Of a DNA stretch of 64,000 nt, positions 54,257 to 64,000 are shown piece after piece; the first letter of the stretch is position 1, and the number at the start of each line of letters is the position of its first letter. The notes below the pieces were generated by a model. The model had not been told where the DNA came from. It did not search any database and saw only the letters and a program-made list of their open reading frames with translations. This DNA is from Rhodobacter sp. NTK016B (GTDB taxonomy: Bacteria; Pseudomonadota; Alphaproteobacteria; Rhodobacterales; Rhodobacteraceae). A program made the position numbers and the translations under genes. The stretch lies in NCBI RefSeq assembly GCF_017303295.1, contig NZ_JAFKOK010000015.1, forward strand, positions 62,001 through 126,000. The letters are read 5' to 3'.

Positions 54257-55054
54257 ATGGGTATCGACCCGACAGCGCAGGTCCACCCCTCGGCCGTGGT
54301 CGAAGAGGGCGCGGTTATCGGCCCCGAATGCCAGATCGGCCCCTTCGCCGTGATTGGCGCCGAGGTGACGCTGGCGCGCGGCGTCGTGGTCAAGTCGCAC
54401 GCCGTCATCACCGGCTGGACCGAGATCGGCGACGAGTCGGTGATCTTTCCCTTCGCCAGCGTCGGTGAAATCCCGCAGGACCTGAAGTACAAGGGCGAAC
54501 GCTCACGCCTCGTGATCGGCAAGCGCACCCGCATCCGCGAGGGCGCCACGCTGAATACCGGCACCGAGGGCGGTGGCGGCGTGACCCGCGTGGGCGACGA
54601 TTGTCTGCTGATGACCGGCGCCCATGTCGGCCATGACGCTCAGGTCGGCGACCGCGTGATTTTGGTCAATCAGGTGGCCGTCGCGGGCCATTGTCATATC
54701 GGCGACGACGTGATCATCGGCGGCCTGTCGGGCGTGCATCAATGGGTCCGCATCGGCAAGGGCGCGATCATCGGTGCGGTAACCATGGTGACCAACGATG
54801 TCATGCCCTACGGTCTTGTGCAGGCTCCGCGCGGCGAGCTGGACGGGCTCAACCTCGTGGGCCTCAAGCGCAAGGGTGTCGAGCGCACCGAGATTACCGC
54901 CCTGCGCGCCGCATATCAGATGCTGGCACAGGGCGAAGGGACCTTCCTCGACCGCGCGCGGCGCCTGTCCGATGAAACCGAAAGCCGCCATGTGCGCGAG
55001 ATCACGGATTTCATCCTTGGCGCCACGGACCGCTCGTTCCTGACGCCGAAATGA
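54257..55054 (+). CDS. lpxA: UDP-N-acetylglucosamine acyltransferase LpxA
   Basis: A 265-residue left-handed beta-helix enzyme for the first step of lipid A synthesis. Hexapeptide repeats run from IDPTAQVHPSAVVEEGAVIG. TNTGTEGGGGVTRVGDDCLL-like sequence and LMTGAHVGHDAQVGDRVILV with the catalytic His follow, and the GLSGVHQWVRIGKGAIIGA stretch is conserved. Its stop overlaps lpxI (ATGA). Confidence 0.97.
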   Translation: MGIDPTAQVHPSAVVEEGAVIGPECQIGPFAVIGAEVTLARGVVVKSHAVITGWTEIGDESVIFPFASVGEIPQDLKYKGERSRLVIGKRTRIREGATLNTGTEGGGGVTRVGDDCLLMTGAHVGHDAQVGDRVILVNQVAVAGHCHIGDDVIIGGLSGVHQWVRIGKGAIIGAVTMVTNDVMPYGLVQAPRGELDGLNLVGLKRKGVERTEITALRAAYQMLAQGEGTFLDRARRLSDETESRHVREITDFILGATDRSFLTPK

Positions 55055-55854
55055 GCCCCCGCACGGCCATCATCGCCGGGGCAGGGCGTCTGCCCGCCAC
55101 GCTGGCGCGCGCGCTGCCCGAAGCGCTGATCTGTGCGCCCGCCGGTGTCGCGACCGCCGGCCTCACGATAGGCCAGAGCTTCCATTTCGAGCGGCTGGTC
55201 CCCTTTCTGCGCGATCTGGGCGACCGGGGGATCGAGACCGTCGTCATGGCGGGCGCCATCGAGCGTCCGCGCCTCGACCCCGCGTTGTTCGACCGGGACA
55301 CGGCGCAGCTTGTCCCTGATCTGCTACGGGCGATCCAGTCGGGCGATGACGGCGCACTGCGCTGGGTCATCGCGCTGATGGAAGAGTTCGATCTGAACGT
55401 CGCGGGCGTGCCCCAAATTGCGCCTGACCTGCTGATCGCCGACGGCCCCGCCACCGCGCGCGCCCCTACCGAGGCCGAGATCGCCGACGCCACACGCGGG
55501 GCGGCGATCCTTGCCGCGCTCGCGCCGGTCGATGTGGGGCAGGGCTGCGTGATCTGCGAAGGACAGGCCATCGGGCTGGAAACGCTCTATGGTACCGACG
55601 CGATGCTCGCCGATGTCGCGCGCCACCGCCCAGACCGCGCGCCGCATAACGGCGGGACTTTCGTCAAACGCGCCAAGGCGGGGCAGGATCTGCGCGTTGA
55701 TCTGCCGACCATCGGCCCGGCCACGATAGACGCCGCGCAACAGGCCGGGCTCAGCGCCATCGCGCTGCAGACCGGGCATGTCATCGTCCTTGACCGCGAG
55801 GATGTGCTTGCGCGGGCCGAGGCCGCCGATATCGCGCTCTGGGGGGCCGCGTGA
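55051..55854 (+). CDS. lpxI: UDP-2,3-diacylglucosamine pyrophosphatase LpxI
   Basis: A 267-residue protein of the DUF1009/LpxI family used by alphaproteobacteria in place of LpxH. AIIAGAGRLPATLARALPEA, then VMAGAIERPRLDPALFDRDT, VDVGQGCVICEGQAIGLETL YGTDAML, and PPHNGGTFVKRAKAGQDLRV-like sequence show it. It lies between lpxA and lpxB and overlaps both by 4 nt. Confidence 0.95.
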   Translation: MSPRTAIIAGAGRLPATLARALPEALICAPAGVATAGLTIGQSFHFERLVPFLRDLGDRGIETVVMAGAIERPRLDPALFDRDTAQLVPDLLRAIQSGDDGALRWVIALMEEFDLNVAGVPQIAPDLLIADGPATARAPTEAEIADATRGAAILAALAPVDVGQGCVICEGQAIGLETLYGTDAMLADVARHRPDRAPHNGGTFVKRAKAGQDLRVDLPTIGPATIDAAQQAGLSAIALQTGHVIVLDREDVLARAEAADIALWGAA

Positions 55855-57011
55855 AGCTCTTCGTCATCGCCGGCGAACCCTCGGGCGACGCGCTCGGCGG
55901 CGCGCTTATGGCGGGGCTGAAGACGCTGGCACCCGACACCCGCTTTACCGGCATCGGCGGACCGCAGATGGAGGCGCAGGGCCTCTCCAGCCTCTTTCCC
56001 ATGGATGACCTTTCGGTCATGGGGCTGGCCGAGATCCTGCCCAAGTATTTTCACCTCAAGCGCCGGATTCGCGAAACCGCCGACGCCATCGCCGCCGAGG
56101 CGCCCGATGCGGTTATTACAATCGACAGCCCGGATTTCTGCCTGCGCGTCCTCGCTCTGGCCCGCGCCAAGGCGCCGGGGCTGAAGACGATCCACTATGT
56201 CGCCCCCTCGGTCTGGGCGTGGCGGCCGGGACGCGCGGCGAAAATGGCACGTCATGTCGATCATGTGCTGGCGCTTCTGCCCTTTGAGCCGCCCTATATG
56301 GAAGCGGCGGGCATGACCTGCGATTTCGTGGGGCATCCGATCGCCGCCGAGCCCGTCGCTTCGGTGGCCGAGGCACAGGCGTTTCGCGCCGCCCATGACA
56401 TTGCGCCCGACGCGCCGCTCTTGCTTGCGCTGCCCGGCTCGCGGCGGGGCGAGATCGAGCGGCTGGGCCCGGTCTTTTCCGACACGCTCGCCCGGCTTTC
56501 GGTGCCGGGACTGCGGGTCGTGATCCCCACCGTGCCGGCACGCGCCGAACAAGTCCGCGCGCTGAGCCACGCATGGCCCGGCGCGCCGGTGATCCTCGAC
56601 GCTGCCAGCACGCCGCCCGATATCAAGCGCGCGGCCTTCCGCGCCGCCGATGCGGCGCTCGCGGCCTCGGGGACCGTCTCGCTTGAACTCGCAGCGGCCT
56701 CCACGCCGATGGTGATCGCGTACCGCATGAATGCACTGACGAGCGCGATCATCACCCGGATGCTGCGCATCGACACGGTGACGCTGGTCAATCTGGTCTC
56801 GGAAAGCCGCGCTGTGCCCGAATTCCTCGGCCCGGATTGCCGGCCCGACCGGATCGCGCCCGCGCTGCAGGGCCTTCTTACCGACCCCGCCGCGCGCGCA
56901 GCGCAGCTCGAGGCGATGCATCTGACGATGAGCCGGCTCGGGCGCGAGGGCCCGCCCCCCGGGCTGCGCGCCGCGCAATCGGTGCTAACGGCCTGCGCCC
57001 TTCCGGCCTGA
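55851..57011 (+). CDS. lpxB: Lipid A disaccharide synthase LpxB
   Basis: A 386-residue GT-B glycosyltransferase joining the two lipid A sugar units. KLFVIAGEPSGDALGGALM, SVMGLAEILPKYFHLKRRIR, IDSPDFCLRVL, YVAPSVWAWRPGRAAKMARH, LLALPGSRRGEIERLGPVF are conserved. It begins with GTG overlapping the lpxI stop (GTGA). Last gene of the run, followed by a pair of inverted repeat units. Confidence 0.97.
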   Translation: MKLFVIAGEPSGDALGGALMAGLKTLAPDTRFTGIGGPQMEAQGLSSLFPMDDLSVMGLAEILPKYFHLKRRIRETADAIAAEAPDAVITIDSPDFCLRVLALARAKAPGLKTIHYVAPSVWAWRPGRAAKMARHVDHVLALLPFEPPYMEAAGMTCDFVGHPIAAEPVASVAEAQAFRAAHDIAPDAPLLLALPGSRRGEIERLGPVFSDTLARLSVPGLRVVIPTVPARAEQVRALSHAWPGAPVILDAASTPPDIKRAAFRAADAALAASGTVSLELAAASTPMVIAYRMNALTSAIITRMLRIDTVTLVNLVSESRAVPEFLGPDCRPDRIAPALQGLLTDPAARAAQLEAMHLTMSRLGREGPPPGLRAAQSVLTACALPA

Positions 57012-57030
57012 GCGTTTCTGGCTGAGCGTG

Positions 57031-57090
57031 GCCAAGGGGGGCTGTCTGCCCCCCTTGGATCCCCCCGAGGATATTTGAAGATCAAAGATG
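57031..57090 (-). repeat. Intergenic repeat, copy C (inverted)
   Basis: It contains AAGGGGGG-CTGTCTG-CCCCCCTT, a perfect 8-bp stem, then the GAGGATATTTGAAGATCAAA tract. This is the same unit as 57115-57181 in the opposite orientation. It begins 20 nt after the lpxB stop and should end that operon. Confidence 0.85.
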
Positions 57091-57114
57091 CTAGGGTAAC
57101 AAAGCCTTACGCGC

Positions 57115-57181
57115 ATCTTTGATCCAAAAGTATCCTTGGGGGTGAATTGGCCGCAGGCCAAGAGGGGGCAGACAGCCCCCT
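57115..57181 (+). repeat. Intergenic repeat, copy B
   Basis: The unit runs from ATCTTTGATCCAAAAGTATC through the TTGGCC-GCA-GGCCAA hairpin to the GGGGGC-AGACA-GCCCCC hairpin. It faces copy C across 24 nt and copies A at 27630-27697. It lies 27 nt beyond the convergent mnmA stop. Confidence 0.87.
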
Positions 57182-57208
57182 GTTCCGGGCCTTCCGCCTG
57201 CGCGACGT

Positions 57209-58348
57209 TCAGTATCCGCGCCAGATCCAACCGCCGCCCATCACCCGGCTGCCCTCGGGCGCGTAGAACACGCAGGCCTGTCCGGGTGACACACCGTCTT
57301 CGGGCGTCAACAGCTCGACCTCGGCACTGGTGGGGCCGGTCGGGCGGATGATCGCTTCGCTCGGCTGCTTGGTCGAACGGATCCGAACCCGCACCGGCCA
57401 TTCCGCCGCGCTGTCAAAGGGCGTGTCGCCCAGCCAGTTGATCTCGCGCACCGGGACCAGCCGGGTGGACAGCGCCTCTTTCGGGCCGACGACCACGCGC
57501 TTGTTGTCCGCGTCCAGCCGCACCACGTAGAGCGGATCGCTCAGGCCTCCGATGCCCAGCCCGCGGCGCTGGCCGATCGTGTAATGGATCACCCCCCGGT
57601 GCTGGCCCAGCACCCGCCCCTCGATATCGACGATCTCGCCGGGATCGGCTGCGCCGGGGCGCAGCTTTTCGATCACCGCAGCATAGTCGCCATTGGGCAC
57701 GAAGCAGATATCCTGACTGTCGGGTTTGTCGGCCACGCCCAGCCCGTGTTTCGCAGCCAGCGCGCGCGTCTCGGCCTTCGAGGCCAGATGTCCCAGCGGG
57801 AAGCGCAGGTAATCGAGCTGTTCCTGCGTCGTCGAGAACAGGAAATAGGATTGATCGCGCGCGGGATCGGCGGCCATATGCAGCTCGGCGCGCGCGTCGC
57901 CCTGACGGCGCTGGATATAATGGCCCGTCGCCATGCAATCGGCGTCGAGATCGCGCGCGGTTTCCAGCAGGTCGCGGAACTTCACCCGCTCGTTGCAGCG
58001 GATGCAGGGCACGGGGGTGGCGCCGCCCAGATAGCTGTCGGCGAATTCCTCGATCACCGCGTCGCGGAAGGTGTTCTCGTAATCCAGCACGTAATGCGGG
58101 AAGCCCAGCGTCTCGGCCACCCGGCGCGCATCATGGATGTCGCGCCCGGCGCAGCAGGCGCCCTTCTTGGCGAGTGCCGCGCCGTGATCGTAAAGCTGCA
58201 GCGTCACGCCGATGACGTCATAACCTTCGGCGGCCAGTTCCGCCGCCACGACCGAGCTGTCGACCCCCCCCGACATGGCGACGACCACGCGGGTTTCCGA
58301 GGGCGGTTTGGCAAATCCCAGTGAGTTCACGCCAATGTCGCGTGCCAT
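57209..58348 (-). CDS. mnmA: tRNA-specific 2-thiouridylase MnmA
   Basis: A 379-residue enzyme adding sulfur to U34 of Glu, Gln and Lys tRNAs. PP-loop [20 protein letters not shown], active Cys in [14 protein letters not shown], the second Cys in SQDICFV, and [10 protein letters not shown] are conserved. Start ATG at 58348 is used. It diverges from sciP. Confidence 0.96.
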   Translation of the reverse strand: MARDIGVNSLGFAKPPSETRVVVAMSGGVDSSVVAAELAAEGYDVIGVTLQLYDHGAALAKKGACCAGRDIHDARRVAETLGFPHYVLDYENTFRDAVIEEFADSYLGGATPVPCIRCNERVKFRDLLETARDLDADCMATGHYIQRRQGDARAELHMAADPARDQSYFLFSTTQEQLDYLRFPLGHLASKAETRALAAKHGLGVADKPDSQDICFVPNGDYAAVIEKLRPGAADPGEIVDIEGRVLGQHRGVIHYTIGQRRGLGIGGLSDPLYVVRLDADNKRVVVGPKEALSTRLVPVREINWLGDTPFDSAAEWPVRVRIRSTKQPSEAIIRPTGPTSAEVELLTPEDGVSPGQACVFYAPEGSRVMGGGWIWRGY

Positions 58349-58502
58349 GCTGATCCCGATCGGTTGCGGAGGGTTTGAGGGCGTTCGCGCGACATATAGT
58401 AAAATGCTGCACACTCTCAAGGCCTGAGCCGGGTTCTGATCAACAGCTCCTTAAGCCTGACTTGCCACCCTTCGGGCGGGATGAAGGAAAGGGGTGATGC
58501 CT

Positions 58503-58781
58503 ATGTTCTTGAAGAAGATCGACGGACCGCGCGCGGTGACACTGCCCGACGGCAGCGTGATCAGCCGCGCAGACCTGCCGCCTGCCAGCACACGGCGCTG
58601 GGTTGCCAGCCGGAAGGCTATCGTGGTGAAGGCCGTGCTGCACGGCCTCATCGCCCGTGAAGAGGCGCTCGATCGCTACAGCCTGTCGGAAGAAGAGTTC
58701 GACGGCTGGTCGAACGCCGTTGCCACGCATGGGGTCGACGCGCTGAAAGTGACTGCTTTGCAAAAATATCGACAAATTTAG
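58503..58781 (+). CDS. sciP: CtrA inhibitor protein SciP (DUF1153)
   Basis: A 92-residue helix-turn-helix protein: MFLKKIDGPRAVTLPDGSVI then SRADLPPASTRRWVASRKAI, and ALDRYSLSEEEFDGWSNAVA; it ends LKVTALQKYRQI. In Caulobacter SciP binds CtrA and DNA to restrain CtrA activation. The start at 58503 has AGGGG 8 nt upstream; ATGs at 58497 and the GTG at 58494 are alternatives. It is directly upstream of ctrA, as in other Rhodobacterales. Confidence 0.93.
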   Translation: MFLKKIDGPRAVTLPDGSVISRADLPPASTRRWVASRKAIVVKAVLHGLIAREEALDRYSLSEEEFDGWSNAVATHGVDALKVTALQKYRQI

Positions 58782-58808
58782 ATGTAAAGGTCATCCTCAG
58801 CAGTAAGG

Positions 58809-58824
58809 GTAACTGCGCGTTAAC
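58809..58824 (+). promoter_or_regulatory. Probable CtrA box upstream of ctrA
   Basis: GTAA-CTGCGCG-TTAAC matches the CtrA consensus TTAA-N7-TTAAC at all but one position. It lies 49 nt before ctrA, in the sciP-ctrA gap, so autoregulation is likely. A weaker TTAA-N7-TTGC half-match at 58451-58465 precedes sciP. Confidence 0.65.
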
Positions 58825-58872
58825 GATTTCGGGTGATGGTTAGTTTCATGAATTAATAGTGGAGGCCGAGCC

Positions 58873-59586
58873 ATGCGAATTCTGCTTGTAGAAGACGATC
58901 CAACGACATCACGCAGCATCGAGCTGATGCTCGGCCACGCCAATTTCAACGTATATTGTACCGATCTTGGTGAAGAAGCGATCGAACTCGGCAAGCTCTA
59001 CGATTACGATCTGATCCTGCTCGACCTCAATCTGCCGGACATGGCGGGGCTCGAAGTGTTGCGCCAGATCCGTCTGGCCCGAGTCAGCACCCCGATTCTG
59101 ATCCTGACGGGCGAGGAAAGCACCGATGCCAAGCTCAAGGGCTTCGGGCAGGGGGCGGATGATTACATGACCAAGCCCTTCCACCGCGATGAACTCGTGG
59201 CACGTATTCAGGCCATTATCCGCCGCAGCAAGGGACACGCGCAGGCGATCATCCATACCGGCAGGATATCGGTCAATCTCGATGCCAAGACGGTCGAGGT
59301 GGATGGCAAATCGGTGCATCTGACCGGCAAGGAGTATCAGATGCTCGAACTTCTGAGCCTGCGAAAGGGCACCACGCTGACCAAGGAGATGTTCCTCAAC
59401 CATCTCTACGGCGGCATGGACGAACCCGAGCTGAAGATCATCGACGTGTTCATCTGCAAATTGCGCAAGAAGCTCGCAGAAGCGACCGGGGGCGAGAACT
59501 ATATCGAAACCGTTTGGGGCCGCGGTTATGTGCTGCGTGACCCGGTGGCCGGGGCGGCGCGCGCGCATCAGGCCGCCAGCGCGTAA
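58873..59586 (+). CDS. ctrA: Cell-cycle response regulator CtrA
   Basis: A 237-residue OmpR-type regulator. The receiver has Asp51 ([17 protein letters not shown]) as the phosphorylation site. The DNA-binding domain includes [40 protein letters not shown] and [20 protein letters not shown], nearly invariant in CtrA. The C-terminus ends AHQAASA, unlike the Ala-Ala tail used for ClpXP in Caulobacter, so turnover may differ. RBS TGGAGG lies 7 nt before the ATG. Confidence 0.97.
   Translation: MRILLVEDDPTTSRSIELMLGHANFNVYCTDLGEEAIELGKLYDYDLILLDLNLPDMAGLEVLRQIRLARVSTPILILTGEESTDAKLKGFGQGADDYMTKPFHRDELVARIQAIIRRSKGHAQAIIHTGRISVNLDAKTVEVDGKSVHLTGKEYQMLELLSLRKGTTLTKEMFLNHLYGGMDEPELKIIDVFICKLRKKLAEATGGENYIETVWGRGYVLRDPVAGAARAHQAASA

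Positions 59587-64000
<4,414 letters not shown>

Overview
The window reads as GC-rich chromosomal DNA of a Rhodobacterales-type alphaproteobacterium. The evidence is the ordered block mnmA / sciP / ctrA / ligA / recG, the cell-cycle pair SciP-CtrA, LpxI (not LpxH) in lipid A synthesis, a TRAP transporter, and a short intergenic repeat of the type common in that group. No CRISPR array, rRNA, intact prophage or intact insertion sequence was seen.

Layout. (1) 1-8.7 kb: a catabolic locus read leftwards. It holds two proteins of the 2-hydroxyacyl-CoA dehydratase / benzoyl-CoA reductase family, a class III CoA-transferase, a complete TRAP transporter (DctP, DctQ, DctM) and two cytochromes P450, the second cut by the window edge. 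A divergent MarR regulator precedes it. Two near-identical palindromes (xGTTCAT-N3-ATGAACx), each 12 nt after a -35-like TTGAC hexamer, mark two co-regulated promoters. The substrate is unknown; this is the best candidate for an undescribed system. (2) 8.8-12.9 kb: a PAS protein, then a bacteriophytochrome HWE kinase with its heme oxygenase behind an EcfG-like promoter. (3) 12.9-23.2 kb: mutarotase, an amidohydrolase with a polyamine-type ABC importer, a Tat-exported serine hydrolase, and 5-oxoprolinase pxpABC. (4) 23.2-25.4 kb: a PadR (YqjI-like) regulator and ferric-chelate reductase (YqjH-like), divergent from a glutaredoxin-MauE fusion, sharing a perfect 19-bp inverted repeat. (5) 25.4-34.7 kb: Fe-S photolyase with an SDR, PQQ-type sugar dehydrogenase, TonB receptor, BKACE enzyme, LysR, a further P450 and a cupin.

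(6) 34.7-40.2 kb is accessory DNA: a decayed transposase start, an EamA exporter, an alpha/beta hydrolase-LuxR fusion, a methyltransferase, a glutathione S-transferase broken by one amber codon, a GFA-family protein, and several gene-free stretches. (7) 40.2-64 kb is conserved core: tRNA-Gly(CCC), ssb, a lytic transglycosylase, an AraC regulator, miaA; then the envelope run pyrH-frr-uppS-cdsA-dxr-rseP-(55-aa protein)-bamA-skp-fabZ-lpxA-lpxI-lpxB; then mnmA, sciP, ctrA, ligA and recG. recG runs off the right edge.

Many core genes overlap by 4 nt (ATGA or GTGA), so start codons there are well fixed. Functions come from motif recognition by eye; no database search was possible.
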